The notes under the pieces were generated by a model. That model saw nothing but the letters and a program-made list of their open reading frames with translations. It searched no databases and was not told the origin of the DNA. The translations under genes were made by a program, and so were the position numbers. 64,000 nucleotides of DNA from VXNE01 sp965200505 (GTDB taxonomy: Bacteria > Pseudomonadota > Gammaproteobacteria > Pseudomonadales > Azotimanducaceae): positions 1,116,001 to 1,180,000 of the forward strand of contig OZ241343.1 in assembly GCA_965200505.1 (NCBI GenBank), given 5' to 3'. Of this stretch, positions 34,287-43,727 are shown one piece after another (the first letter of the stretch is position 1; the number at the start of each line of letters is the position of its first letter).

Positions 34287-34973
34287 ATGGGCAGCGACGA
34301 AACGCTCGGTCACGCGGCGCTGAAGGAGAAGGAAGGCCGGCTGCGCGGCCAGTTGGGCGGTGCGTTGGCGCTGCGGGTGCATCGCGCCATCAGTTGGCTG
34401 CAGGCCGCCGAGCAAGCCGGCGCGCGGGACGACGCGGACTTGGCGTTCATCTCCCATTGGGTGGCCTTCAACGCCGCCTACTCGCAACGGGCGGACTTGA
34501 ACAAGCAGTTTCACGCGCACGACTTCTTTGCGTGGTACTTCGGCCAGATCGTGTCCCTAGACCAAGAGCAGGCCGTTTATGACGCGATCTGGCGCCGTTT
34601 CGCGGGAACCATCCACAACTTCCTGCGGAACGAGTTCGTGTTCGAGCCGTTTTGGCGCCACCACAACGACGAGGCGGGCCACGCCGATTGGCGGGAACGG
34701 TTCAACGGGCAGCTCGGCAAGGTTCAGCGGGCGCTCGCCCGGCGTGACACGGTGACGGTGTTGGAGGGCCTCTTCGACAGGCTCTACGTCCTGCGCAACC
34801 AGTTGGTGCATGGCGGCGCGACGTGGAATGGCAGCGTGAACCGGACGCAAGTGCGCCATGGCGTCGAGATCATGGCGTTCCTCGTGCCGCACTTCGTCAA
34901 CTTGATGATGGATCACCCGGAGGTCGCCTGGGGCAATCCACCGTATCCCGTGGTTGACGGCGCGAACCACTGA
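34287..34973 (+). CDS. HEPN (Apea-like) domain protein
   Basis: The 228-residue product is mostly helical and carries LFDRLYVLRNQLVHGGATWN (about 163-182). This contains R-N-Q-L-V-H, the R-x4-H motif of HEPN ribonucleases of the Apea-like type. The N-terminal part (LRVHRAISWLQAAEQAG, FISHWVAFNAAYS) resembles the same family. It begins 12 nt after phyH and may share its transcript, although a functional link is not obvious. No antitoxin-like gene adjoins it. A role as a stress or phage-triggered RNase is possible but inferred. Confidence 0.72.
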   Translation: MGSDETLGHAALKEKEGRLRGQLGGALALRVHRAISWLQAAEQAGARDDADLAFISHWVAFNAAYSQRADLNKQFHAHDFFAWYFGQIVSLDQEQAVYDAIWRRFAGTIHNFLRNEFVFEPFWRHHNDEAGHADWRERFNGQLGKVQRALARRDTVTVLEGLFDRLYVLRNQLVHGGATWNGSVNRTQVRHGVEIMAFLVPHFVNLMMDHPEVAWGNPPYPVVDGANH

Positions 34974-35101
34974 GCCACACCGCTGCGGTGGCGGCCGCGG
35001 CCAGCTCGCCAGGTCAACGGCGCTGCCCAAGTCACCGCACGGCATCGCGGTTTCCCCACGCCCACCTTGAAAGCATGCCGCCATGCCCGTATAACGGCGT
35101 C

Positions 35102-35434
35102 ATGGCCGACGGCAAACGCAACATCTACCGCATCCACTTCCATAACGCTGGGCAGATCTACGAGGTGTACGCGCACTCGATCTACCAGAGCGACCTTTAT
35201 GGGTTCGTGGAAATCGAGGACTACATCTTCGGCGAGAAGGCGAAGATGGTGATCGATCCGGCGGAGGACAAGCTGCGCACGGAGTTCTCCGGCGTGCAAC
35301 GCAGCTTCATCCCGATGCACGCCATCGTGCGCATCGACGAGGTGGAGAAGGAAGGCACGGCCAAGATCACGGATTCGGCGGGGCAGAACGTGATGCCGTT
35401 TCCCATGCCGGTTCCGAAGAAGGGCGGCCCGTAA
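35102..35434 (+). CDS. DUF1820 family protein
   Basis: A 110-residue cytosolic protein starting at ATG 35102 reads ADGKRNIYRIHFHNAGQIYE and later FGEKAKMVIDPAEDKLRTEF and SFIPMHAIVRIDEVEKEGTA. This is the conserved core of DUF1820, a short gammaproteobacterial family without known biochemistry. In-frame ATG codons upstream (35073, 35082) are less likely because similarity begins after MADG. The gene stands alone between the HEPN gene and the convergent oxidase gene. Confidence 0.88.
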   Translation: MADGKRNIYRIHFHNAGQIYEVYAHSIYQSDLYGFVEIEDYIFGEKAKMVIDPAEDKLRTEFSGVQRSFIPMHAIVRIDEVEKEGTAKITDSAGQNVMPFPMPVPKKGGP

Positions 35435-35467
35435 AACCGCCTGTAGAACGCCGGCAGTCCCGCAGGC

Positions 35468-36589
35468 TCAGTAGCCCTCCCCAACCAGCGGCAGGCTGGA
35501 CAACACGCCGGCGTTGCCCGGCAAGGGCGCCGCGCGTTCAATCAAGTCCGGCGTGAGGTCGCCCAAGTTCGCCGCGCCGAGCAACGCCATCACGATGCCG
35601 AGCTCCGCCTCCACCAGCTCCAGGGCGCGCACCACCGCCTCGGCGCCACCGGCGGCCAACGCCAACGCCGACACCCGCCCCATGCCCACCAGGTCCGCGC
35701 CAAGGCACAGCCCCTTCGCCACGTCCGCGCCGCGCATGAAGCCACCATCGACGATCACCGTGGCCTTGCCTTGCACCGCGGCGACCACCTCCGGCAAGGC
35801 ATCGATGCCGGCCCGCGCATGGTCGAGTTGCCGCCCGCCGTGGTTGCTGACGTACACCGCCGCCACCCCGCACTCAACCGCCCGCGCCGCGTCGTCGCCC
35901 CGCTGAATGCCCTTCAACATGAGCGGCATGTCGAACTTTTCCTTGATGTGCGCCACGGTGTCCCACGTCATGCGGGCTTGGGCGAGGAAATCCACCGGGC
36001 CGCTGCTGCCGAACGCGCTGCCATCGGCGAGCCGCCCGGAGGACGGCACGAAGCGCTTGGCGATGTCGCGCTCGCGGCGGCTATAGACCGCCGTGTCCAC
36101 CGTGAGGCAAAACGCATCGTAGCCGGCGGCGATGGCGCGCTCGATGATGTCGTCCATCCACGCTTGGTCGCCGACGAGGTAGAGCTGATAGATGCGGCAG
36201 GATGGAAACTCGCCGGTGGCGGCCGGCACCGCGGCGGCGACGGCCTCGAAATCCGGCTGGCTCGCGGAGCTCAGCATCATGGCCGTGCCGAAAGACTGCG
36301 CCGCGGCGCAAGCCGTCGCGCCACCGCCGGGCGTCAAGTCCTGCGTGGAACCAATCGGCGCCAACAGCACCGGCAGCCGCAGGCGCTTGCCGAGAAAGGC
36401 CGTCGTCATGGCCACGGCGGACACATCGTTCAGCACACGCGGCTTGAATTGCAGTGCGTCGAGCGCGAGCCGGTTGCGGCGCAGCGTCGCCTCGGCATCG
36501 GCACCGCCCACCACGTAGTCCCACAGGTTGTCGTCGAGGTTCCGGCGCGCCGCCTTGGCGATCTCGTGGATGGTGCGAAAGTCCTGCAT
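35468..36589 (-). CDS. FMN-dependent alpha-hydroxy-acid oxidase/dehydrogenase
   Basis: This 373-residue TIM-barrel flavoenzyme of the lactate/glycolate oxidase family starts with ATG at 36589 (MQDFRTIHEIAKAARRNL). Family landmarks are LWDYVVGGADAEATLRRNR, YQLYLVGDQAW, LTVDTAVYSRRERD, MLKGIQRGDDA with the FMN lysine, the catalytic His in YVSNHGGRQLDHARAG and the phosphate-binding VIVDGGFMRGADVAKGL. It oxidises a 2-hydroxy acid to the 2-oxo acid with transfer of electrons to oxygen or quinones. Lactate, mandelate and glycolate are possible substrates. It is divergent from the amidase gene across 118 nt. Confidence 0.88.
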   Translation of the reverse strand: MQDFRTIHEIAKAARRNLDDNLWDYVVGGADAEATLRRNRLALDALQFKPRVLNDVSAVAMTTAFLGKRLRLPVLLAPIGSTQDLTPGGGATACAAAQSFGTAMMLSSASQPDFEAVAAAVPAATGEFPSCRIYQLYLVGDQAWMDDIIERAIAAGYDAFCLTVDTAVYSRRERDIAKRFVPSSGRLADGSAFGSSGPVDFLAQARMTWDTVAHIKEKFDMPLMLKGIQRGDDAARAVECGVAAVYVSNHGGRQLDHARAGIDALPEVVAAVQGKATVIVDGGFMRGADVAKGLCLGADLVGMGRVSALALAAGGAEAVVRALELVEAELGIVMALLGAANLGDLTPDLIERAAPLPGNAGVLSSLPLVGEGY

Positions 36590-36707
36590 GGTGCCTCTGT
36601 GTGCCCCCGGCCAAGGGTCGGTGCCGCGTCCGGGTGCCTTGTGTCTGCGCCCCTTTGTCGCGCCGAGCCATTGTAAACTGCCTGTTTCCCTGAGCTTAGG
36701 AACCCGC

Positions 36708-38159
36708 ATGGATGACATCGCCTTCAAGACCGCCACCGAGCTCGCGGCCATGATTCAGGCCAAGGAAGTGGGCAGCGCCGAGCTTCTCGACGGTTACTTG
36801 GAGCGGGTGCGGCGCTTCAACCCGAAGCTGAACGCGATCATCGCCATGGACGAGGCCGGCGCCCGGCAACGGGCGGAGGCAGCCGATGCGGCGCTCGCCA
36901 AGGGCGAGGTGTGGGGGCCGCTGCACGGTGTGCCCATGACCATCAAGGAATCCTACGACGTGGCCGGCATGCCCAGCACTTGGGGCAATCCACCGCTCAA
37001 GGACAACGTGCCGAGTGAGGACGCACTGAGCGTGCAACGGCTCAAGGCCGCCGGCGTGGTGCTCTTCGGCAAGACCAACGTGCCGCTCAACTTGGCGGAC
37101 TTCCAGAGCTACAACGACATCTACGGTGTCACCAACAACCCTTGGAACGTCGAGCGCGTGCCCGGCGGTTCGTCCGGTGGCTCGGCGGCGGCGCTGGCGG
37201 CGGGGATGACCGGGTTTGAGTCCGGCTCGGACATCGGCGGCTCCATCAGGAATCCGGCGCACTTCTGCGGCGTGTTCGGCCACAAGCCCACCTGGGGGCT
37301 GCTGCCACCGCGTGGCCATGCGCTGCCGGGCGTGAAGTCCCAATCCGATTTGTCGGTGATCGGCCCGCTTGGGCGTGGCGCCAACGATTTGGCGCTCGGC
37401 GTGGCAGCGATGGCGGGGCCGGACGAGATCATGGCCGCCGGCTACGAACTTCGGCTTCGCGCCCCGCGCCAGACGCAACTTGGGCAATGCCGCGTGGCGT
37501 GCTGGACGACACACGACATGGCGCCGGTGACGCAAGAAATCCAAGGTCGCGTCTCGGCGGTGGCGGCCGCCATCACGAGCGCGGGTGGACAGGTGGACTT
37601 CGACGCGCAACCGGCGGACTTTGATGCCAACGCCGCCTTCGGCACTTATCAAACCTTGCTGCAGGCGGTGATGATGTCGCGCCAGCCAGACAAGGTGTAT
37701 CACGCGCTGCAAGAGGAAGCGCGGGCGCTCGAGGCGGACGACACGAGCCCCCGTGCCGTGACGCTGCGCCGTCAAACGGCCACTTTTCGGGACTACTCCG
37801 CCGCCAACGAAGCGCGCATGCGGCTGCGCTGGAAGTGGCACGAGTTCTTCCAGCGTTACGACGCGCTCATCGCGCCCATCATGGCGACGCCGGCATTCCG
37901 GCACGACCATCGCCCCTTCGGCCAGCGCACCTTGATGGTCGATAACGCCGAGCGGCCTTACTTCGAGCAGGTGTTCTGGGCCGGTCTCGCCATCTGCAGC
38001 TACCTGCCGGCCACCGTCATCCCGACTGGGCCAAGCGCCGAGGGGCTGCCCATCGGTGTGCAGATCATCGGCCCCGAATATGGAGACCTGAAGACCATCG
38101 GCCTCGCCAAGCTGCTGGAGGCGGAGGGCTTCGCGTTCACGCCACCGCCAGGGTACTAG
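36708..38159 (+). CDS. Amidase-signature family hydrolase
   Basis: The 483-residue protein starts at ATG 36708. It has the complete amidase-signature Ser-Ser-Lys triad: the lysine in PMTIKESYDVAG (about 81), the cis-serine in PGGSSGGSAAALAAG (about 155) and the nucleophile in GSDIGGSIRNPAHFCG (about 180). The C-terminal substrate-channel region is typical, with PIGVQIIGPEYGD. GatA is unlikely because gatB and gatC are absent. The natural substrate is unknown. The gene follows a divergent promoter shared with the oxidase gene and precedes hfq by 134 nt; miaA, which often sits at this place, is missing. Confidence 0.88.
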   Translation: MDDIAFKTATELAAMIQAKEVGSAELLDGYLERVRRFNPKLNAIIAMDEAGARQRAEAADAALAKGEVWGPLHGVPMTIKESYDVAGMPSTWGNPPLKDNVPSEDALSVQRLKAAGVVLFGKTNVPLNLADFQSYNDIYGVTNNPWNVERVPGGSSGGSAAALAAGMTGFESGSDIGGSIRNPAHFCGVFGHKPTWGLLPPRGHALPGVKSQSDLSVIGPLGRGANDLALGVAAMAGPDEIMAAGYELRLRAPRQTQLGQCRVACWTTHDMAPVTQEIQGRVSAVAAAITSAGGQVDFDAQPADFDANAAFGTYQTLLQAVMMSRQPDKVYHALQEEARALEADDTSPRAVTLRRQTATFRDYSAANEARMRLRWKWHEFFQRYDALIAPIMATPAFRHDHRPFGQRTLMVDNAERPYFEQVFWAGLAICSYLPATVIPTGPSAEGLPIGVQIIGPEYGDLKTIGLAKLLEAEGFAFTPPPGY

Positions 38160-38293
38160 CCGGCGCCAAGCCTGCTCGGCGTTCGTGCCCAAATGGCGCT
38201 TGAAATCGCTGCGCCGGCAGGCGACCATGCCACGCTTGCCATCCCGCCCCGCGCCCGATGCATGGCGGCGCCCGGCTTCCGCGGAGATTCACG

Positions 38294-38569
38294 ATGTCCA
38301 AAGGGCACTCGCTGCAAGACCCTTTCCTCAACGCCTTGCGGAAGGAGGGCATTCCCGTCTCCATCTACTTGGTCAACGGCAACAAGCTGCAGGGGAAGAT
38401 CGAATCCTTCGATCAGTTCGTCGTCCTGCTCGGCAACTCGGTGAGCCAGATGGTTTACAAACATGCCATCGCCACGGTGTTGCCTGAGCGCAACGTGCGC
38501 TTGCCGGCACCGAAGGCCCCGCCGGCCGGCGGCCAGGCGGCGAGCGGCAAGGATGACACCGCGGCCTAG
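38294..38569 (+). CDS. hfq: RNA chaperone Hfq
   Basis: Hfq forms a hexamer that pairs small RNAs with mRNAs. The 91-residue product has the Sm1 motif HSLQDPFLNALRKEGIPVSI then YLVNGNKLQGKIESFDQFV, and the Sm2 motif YKHAIATVLP, in residues 5-66, followed by a flexible Ala/Pro tail. GGAG lies 8 nt before the ATG at 38294. It opens the conserved block hfq-hflX-hflK-hflC-purA; hflX starts 38 nt after the stop. Confidence 0.97.
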   Translation: MSKGHSLQDPFLNALRKEGIPVSIYLVNGNKLQGKIESFDQFVVLLGNSVSQMVYKHAIATVLPERNVRLPAPKAPPAGGQAASGKDDTAA

Positions 38570-38607
38570 CGGCCGCCGCCCAGCACCGGGCAAGGCAACT
38601 CGACACC

Positions 38608-39942
38608 ATGTTCTTTGAACGCCCGGAGGCCGGCCGGCAGGCCGTCCTTCTGAACATCGGCTTCGGCAACGGCGCCGCCAGCGAGCGCGGCACCGCGCTG
38701 GCCACGGCGCGGGCGGAACTCACGCAACTCGTCGAGTCCGCCGCCATCGCCCCCGTGGGTTGCGTCGAAGGCACCCGCGAGAAGCCACATCCGCGCTGGT
38801 TCGTGGGGCAAGGCAAGCTCGATGAGATCGGCGCGGCGCTCGCCGCCGGCGAAGCGGATCTGCTCATCGCCAACCACGACCTCACGCCCGCCCAAGAGCG
38901 CAACCTCGAGGCGCGCCTGGGCTGCCGGGTGATGACGCGCACCGAGCTCATCCTGCACATCTTCGCGGCCCGCGCCCGCACACGGGAAGGACAACTGCAA
39001 ATCGAACTCGCCCAGCTCAACCACGCCCGCACCCGGATGGCGCGGGGTTGGGCACACTTGGACCGGCAACGCGGCGGCGTCGGCCTGCGTGGCGCCGGGG
39101 AAAAGCAGATCGAGCTGGACGCCCGGATGCTCAACTCGCGCATCCGCGTCGTCCGGGAGCGCCTGCAGCGCGTGCATGGCCAACGCGAAGGCAGCCGCCG
39201 GCGCCGCCAGCGAACCGGTGTGCCCACCATCGCCTTGGTGGGCTACACCAATGCCGGCAAATCCACCCTGTTCAATGCCCTCACCGCGCCGCAAGGCCAG
39301 CATGGCACCGCCCATGTGGCCGATCAGCTCTTCGCCACCTTGGATCCGCTGATGCGGCGAGTGCAGGTGGAAGGCGCCGGCGAAGTGGTGCTGGCAGACA
39401 CCGTGGGCTTCATCCGCGACTTGCCGCCGGGCTTCACGGAAGCCTTCAAGGCGACGCTGGAACAGGTGGCGGAGGCAGACTTGCTGTTGCATGTGATCGA
39501 CGCCGCGGCGCCCGACGCCGCAGCCTTGCGCGACCATGTGCTCGGCGTGTTGGCGGACATCGGCGCCGCCGACGTACCCACCATCGAGGTGTGGAACAAG
39601 GTGGATTTACTGCGCGAGGCCGAGGCAGGCGAGGTCAGTGACGGCCTCAACGCCCCGGCGCCGCCCGGCATCACGGCGCCCCGGCGGGTGGCCGTGAGCG
39701 CCAGCGCCGGCATTGGCCTCCACGCCCTGCGCTCCGCGCTGGCCACCGCCATCGGCGTGACCTCCGAGCCGTTGACGGTGTTCTTGGAGCCCGGCGCCGG
39801 CAAACTCCGCGCGCACCTTTACGCCTTGGGCGCGGTGCGCTCGGAAGCGGTGGGCGAGGATGGCCGCTTGGCGCTCGCCGTCACCGTGGACGCCGCCGAA
39901 GCCCGGCGGCTGCGCTCCGCGGGCCTTGTTGCAGGGAACTGA
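38608..39942 (+). CDS. hflX: GTPase HflX
   Basis: The 444-residue ribosome-associated GTPase has the HflX N-terminal domain (about 1-190, HPRWFVGQGKLDEIGAAL and RVMTRTELILHIFAARARTR). A coiled segment with the glycine-rich RGGVGLRGAGEKQIELD follows. The G domain has G1 GYTNAGKSTLFNAL (about 212-225), G3 DTVGFIRDLP and G4 NKVDLL. HflX splits stalled ribosomes under stress in other bacteria. It lies between hfq and hflK, as in most gammaproteobacteria. Confidence 0.96.
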   Translation: MFFERPEAGRQAVLLNIGFGNGAASERGTALATARAELTQLVESAAIAPVGCVEGTREKPHPRWFVGQGKLDEIGAALAAGEADLLIANHDLTPAQERNLEARLGCRVMTRTELILHIFAARARTREGQLQIELAQLNHARTRMARGWAHLDRQRGGVGLRGAGEKQIELDARMLNSRIRVVRERLQRVHGQREGSRRRRQRTGVPTIALVGYTNAGKSTLFNALTAPQGQHGTAHVADQLFATLDPLMRRVQVEGAGEVVLADTVGFIRDLPPGFTEAFKATLEQVAEADLLLHVIDAAAPDAAALRDHVLGVLADIGAADVPTIEVWNKVDLLREAEAGEVSDGLNAPAPPGITAPRRVAVSASAGIGLHALRSALATAIGVTSEPLTVFLEPGAGKLRAHLYALGAVRSEAVGEDGRLALAVTVDAAEARRLRSAGLVAGN

Positions 39943-39996
39943 ACCGACTCCTAGAATCCCAACACTCGTCGCGACAGCTCTGGAGACGCGCAGCGC

Positions 39997-41121
39997 ATGG
40001 CTTGGAACGATTCCGGCGGCAAGGACCCGTGGGGCAGCCGCGGCGGCGACAAGGGCCCGCCAGACCTCGACGAGGCATTCCGCAACCTGCAACGGCAACT
40101 GTCCGGCATCTTCGGCCGCGGCAAGTCGAAGGGTGGCGGCGGCGGCGGTGGCGGTGGCGTCAACCTCGCGGTGGTGGCCATCGCCGTGGCCGTGCTCGCC
40201 TTGGGATACGGCTTCTGGGGCCTCTATCAGGTGGATCAGCAGGAGCGGGGCGTGGTGTTCCGCTTCGGCAAGGCCCAGGAGGACGTGGTGTTGCCGGGCT
40301 TGCACTGGAACCCGCCGGTCGTGGATCGGGTGGAGAAGGTGAACGTCACGCGCGTCAACGACCATGAGCATCAGGCGTTGATGCTCACGGAAGACGAGAA
40401 CATCGTCGATATCAGCATGACGGTGCAGTACGTCATTGACAACCCGGTGAACTACCTCGTCAAGGTGCGCGATCCGGAGGTGAGCTTGGACCACGCCACG
40501 GAAAGCGCCTTGCGCCACGTGGCCGGCAGCTCCACGATGGACCTCGTCATCACCGAGGGGCGCGCCGCCTTGGGCTCCGAGGTGCAGGAGCGCTTGCAGA
40601 CCTATCTCAATCGCTACGAGACGGGCATCCAAGTCGTCACCGTGAACATCGACCAAAGCGGCCCGCCGCAGCAAGTGCAGGAAGCGTTCGACGACGTGCA
40701 GAAGGCCAAGGAAGACGAACAGCGCTACATCAACGAGGCCAACGCCTATCTGGAGGAAGTGGTGCCGAAGGCGCGGGGCGACGCGCAACGGCAAATCGAG
40801 GAGGCCAACGCCTATCGAGACCAGGTGATCGCCCGCGCCGACGGCGAGGCGCAGCGTTTCTCCAAGCTGTTGGGGGAATACGAACTCGCCAAGGACGTGA
40901 CGCGCGACCGGCTTTACATCGACGCGATGGAATCCGTGCTGCGCCAGAGCACGAAGGTGATGGTGGATGTGGAGGGCGGCAACAACATGCTGTACCTGCC
41001 GCTGGATCGCTTGACGGCGCGCGCCAACGCCGGCAACGGGGATCCAGCCGAAATCCGCCGTTTGGTGGACGACGCCCTGGGCGAGCGGCTGAACGGCGAG
41101 CGCCGCCGCGACGCCCGCTAG
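39997..41121 (+). CDS. hflK: FtsH protease modulator HflK
   Basis: The 374-residue product has a glycine-rich cytoplasmic N-terminus (residues 1-48, with a run of Gly), one transmembrane helix (about 50-68, LAVVAIAVAVLALGYGFWGL) and an SPFH/band 7 domain (QQERGVVFRFGKAQEDVVLP). A coiled-coil region follows (about 225-300, EDEQRYINEANAYLEEVVPK). HflK and HflC assemble into a large periplasmic-facing cage around FtsH. hflC follows after 37 nt. Confidence 0.96.
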   Translation: MAWNDSGGKDPWGSRGGDKGPPDLDEAFRNLQRQLSGIFGRGKSKGGGGGGGGGVNLAVVAIAVAVLALGYGFWGLYQVDQQERGVVFRFGKAQEDVVLPGLHWNPPVVDRVEKVNVTRVNDHEHQALMLTEDENIVDISMTVQYVIDNPVNYLVKVRDPEVSLDHATESALRHVAGSSTMDLVITEGRAALGSEVQERLQTYLNRYETGIQVVTVNIDQSGPPQQVQEAFDDVQKAKEDEQRYINEANAYLEEVVPKARGDAQRQIEEANAYRDQVIARADGEAQRFSKLLGEYELAKDVTRDRLYIDAMESVLRQSTKVMVDVEGGNNMLYLPLDRLTARANAGNGDPAEIRRLVDDALGERLNGERRRDAR

Positions 41122-41158
41122 GCGCCACGACCCGAAAATACATCCCAAGGAGAGCGAG

Positions 41159-42034
41159 ATGAGTGTCCGCACCATTTTGATCGGCGTCATCGCGGCGCTG
41201 GTCGTGCTGTTGATCGCCGATGGCGTGTTCACCGTGGATCAGCGGGAACGCGCCTTGGTGTTGCGCTTCGGCGCGGTGACCCGGGCGGATTTGGAGCCCG
41301 GCCTGCACCTCAAGCTGCCCATCGCCGAGGAGGCGAAGAAGTTCGACGGCCGCATCCTCACCTTGGATTCGCGTCCGGAGCGTTACTTCACGTTGGAGAA
41401 AAAGCCGCTCATCGTGGATTCGTTCGCCAAATGGCGCGTCGGCGACGTGCAGCGGTTCTACACGGCGAGCTCGGGCGACGCCACCCGCGCCAGGAACCTG
41501 CTGGCGCAGCGTGTGAACGAGGGCTTGCGCAACCAAATCAGCCGCCGCGACATGCACGAGGTGATTTCCGGCCAGCGCGACGAACTGATGGCGGAGCTCA
41601 CGCATCAGCTCAACGAGGAGATGACGCGGGAGATGGGCGTGGAAGTGATCGACGTGCGCGTGAAGAAGATCGACCTGCCGCCGGAAGTGTCCAGCGCGGT
41701 GTATGAGCGGATGAACTCCGAGCGTGAGATCGAGGCGCAGCAGCATCGCGCCACGGGCCGCGAACAGGAGTTGGGCATCCGGGCGGACGCCGAGCGCCAA
41801 GTGGTGGTGATCGAGGCGGAAGCCTATCGGGAGGCCGAGCAACTGCGTGGCGACGGCGACGCCAGGGCGGCCGCCATCTATGCCGACGCATACGGGGCTG
41901 ATCCGGAGTTCTACCAGTTCTATCGCAGCATCAACGCCTACGCGCAGGTGTTCCGCGAGAAGGACGACATGCTCATCCTCGATCCCAACAGCGATTTCTT
42001 CAAATACTTGAAGAACGGGGCCGGCCGGGGCTAG
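41159..42034 (+). CDS. hflC: FtsH protease modulator HflC
   Basis: This 291-residue SPFH-domain protein has a short N-terminal anchor (about residues 5-22), then DQRERALVLRFGAVTRADLE and GLHLKLPIAEEAKKFDGRIL. Next come the family's MREVIDVRVKKIDLP-like segment (here VEVIDVRVKKIDLP) and a coiled coil rich in Arg/Glu. AGGAG lies 9 nt before its ATG. It partners HflK in the FtsH-regulating complex. Confidence 0.96.
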   Translation: MSVRTILIGVIAALVVLLIADGVFTVDQRERALVLRFGAVTRADLEPGLHLKLPIAEEAKKFDGRILTLDSRPERYFTLEKKPLIVDSFAKWRVGDVQRFYTASSGDATRARNLLAQRVNEGLRNQISRRDMHEVISGQRDELMAELTHQLNEEMTREMGVEVIDVRVKKIDLPPEVSSAVYERMNSEREIEAQQHRATGREQELGIRADAERQVVVIEAEAYREAEQLRGDGDARAAAIYADAYGADPEFYQFYRSINAYAQVFREKDDMLILDPNSDFFKYLKNGAGRG

Positions 42035-42093
42035 ACGGCCCCTGCCCGCCGCGGCCGCCCCAACCACCCCGCACCTTCGCGCGACCACCAACC

Positions 42094-43389
42094 ATGGGCC
42101 GCAACGTCGTTGTGCTCGGCGCCCAGTGGGGTGACGAAGGCAAGGGCAAGATCGTTGATCTCTTGAGCGCCAAGGCTGGTGCCGTGGCGCGGTTCCAAGG
42201 CGGCCACAACGCCGGCCACACCTTGGTGATCGACGGCGAACAGACGGTGCTGCACCTCATCCCCTCGGGCATCATGCGCCCCAACACGCAGTGCTTCATC
42301 GGCAACGGCGTGGTGCTCTCGCCACAAGCGCTGCTCGCGGAAATCGAAACCTTGGAAGCACACGGCGTCTCGGTGCGAGACCGGCTCCGCATTTCCCCGG
42401 CCTGCCCGCTGATCCTGCCCCATCACTTGGCACTGGACGCGGCCAGGGAAGCCGCGTTGGGCAAACGCAAGATCGGCACCACCGGGCGCGGCATCGGCCC
42501 CGCCTACGAGGACAAGGCCGCGCGCCGGGGCTTGCGCGTGGGGGATGCTTGCCACTGGCAGGAGTTCGCGGCGAAGCTGGAAGCCGCGCTGGACTACGCC
42601 AACTTCATGCTCAACGGCTATTACGGGGCAAGCCCCATCGATTTCGAGCACACCTTGGCGGAACTGCGCCCGGCGGTGGATGCCCTGCGCCCAATGGTCG
42701 TGGATGTGGGGGCGCGGCTTTGGGCGCTCAGCGAGGCCGGCCAGAACATCCTTTTCGAAGGTGCCCAGGGAGCGCTCTTGGACATCGACTTGGGCACCTA
42801 CCCGTTCGTCACATCGTCCAACACCACCGCCGGCGGCGCGGCGACGGGAACGGGTTTCGGCCCTCGCTATCTGGATGGTGTGCTCGGCGTGGCCAAGGCA
42901 TACGTCACACGAGTGGGCGCGGGGCCGTTTCCCACCGAGCTCATCGACGCCACCGGCACCCATCTGGCGAAGGTGGGCAAGGAAGTCGGCGCCACCACAG
43001 GACGCCGGCGCCGCTGCGGCTGGTTCGACGCCGTGGCCATGCGCCGCTCGGTGCGGATGAACAGCTTGTCCGCCCTCTGCCTCACCAAGCTGCGGGTGCT
43101 CGATGGCATGGAAACCGTGCGCATCTGCGTTGGCTACCGCGGGCAGGATGGCGAGGAAGCGGATGTGGGTTTCGACGGCGAGTCCTACCATCGGGCGCAG
43201 CCGATCTATGAAGAACTGCCGGGTTGGCGCGAATCCACCCTCAGCGCGCGGCGGGTAGAAGCGCTGCCGCCCAACGCCCGCGCCTACATCCACCGCATCG
43301 AGGAAGCCGTGGGCGCGCCCGTGGACATGATCTCCACCGGCCCTGAGCGCGATGACACGATCGTGCTCAAAGACCCCTTCGAAGGTTAG
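42094..43389 (+). CDS. purA: Adenylosuccinate synthetase
   Basis: PurA forms adenylosuccinate from IMP, aspartate and GTP in AMP synthesis. The 431-residue sequence has the N-terminal GAQWGDEGKGKIVDLLSAKA, the catalytic His region GGHNAGHTLVI, KIGTTGRGIGPAYEDKAARR, and TTGRRRRCGWFDAV with the aspartate-binding arginines. It ends with the GTP base contact STGPERDDTIVLKDPF. It lies 59 nt after hflC in the conserved block. hisZ, frequent between them in other species, is absent. Confidence 0.97.
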   Translation: MGRNVVVLGAQWGDEGKGKIVDLLSAKAGAVARFQGGHNAGHTLVIDGEQTVLHLIPSGIMRPNTQCFIGNGVVLSPQALLAEIETLEAHGVSVRDRLRISPACPLILPHHLALDAAREAALGKRKIGTTGRGIGPAYEDKAARRGLRVGDACHWQEFAAKLEAALDYANFMLNGYYGASPIDFEHTLAELRPAVDALRPMVVDVGARLWALSEAGQNILFEGAQGALLDIDLGTYPFVTSSNTTAGGAATGTGFGPRYLDGVLGVAKAYVTRVGAGPFPTELIDATGTHLAKVGKEVGATTGRRRRCGWFDAVAMRRSVRMNSLSALCLTKLRVLDGMETVRICVGYRGQDGEEADVGFDGESYHRAQPIYEELPGWRESTLSARRVEALPPNARAYIHRIEEAVGAPVDMISTGPERDDTIVLKDPFEG

Positions 43390-43392
43390 GCG

Positions 43393-43584
43393 ATGCTGGA
43401 TGCCAAGCTCTTGGATCTGCTGGTCTGCCCGGTGAGCAAGGGCCCCCTCGTCTATCGCGCCGAGCACGACGAGCTATGGTGCCGCCAGAGCGGTTTGGCC
43501 TATCCGGTGCGCGATGCCGTGCCAGTGATGTTGGAACAGGAAGCGCGCCAGCTCAGTTTGGAGGAGATGAAGACGCTGGATTGA
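43393..43584 (+). CDS. Trm112-like zinc-ribbon protein (YcaR family)
   Basis: The 63-residue protein reads MLDAKLLDLLVCPVSKGPLV, then a Trp-Cys segment in place of the second zinc pair and LAYPVRDAVPVMLEQEAR. This matches the Trm112/YcaR family. Only two cysteines are visible, so the metal site may be degenerate. It begins 3 nt after the purA stop and is probably co-transcribed. The partner methyltransferase or kinase-linked role seen in other species is not indicated here. Confidence 0.85.
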   Translation: MLDAKLLDLLVCPVSKGPLVYRAEHDELWCRQSGLAYPVRDAVPVMLEQEARQLSLEEMKTLD

Positions 43585-43727
43585 GGTTCGGTCGTGGCGA
43601 CCGCAGCGTCCCACGCCCTGTCGCAAAGCTGCACGGAGCGCCCGGCGACGGCCTCGGCCTGTTCGTCCGCCCAAGCCGTGCTAAAGTTCCCACCGCAACA
43701 CGGCATCCAACCCATCGGCACCCGACC

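Noticed and set aside
43589..43603. Hairpin CGGTCG-TGG-CGACCG after the Trm112-like gene as a terminator
   Set aside because: Short stem with a 3-nt loop and no U-tract; such stems are frequent by chance in GC-rich DNA.
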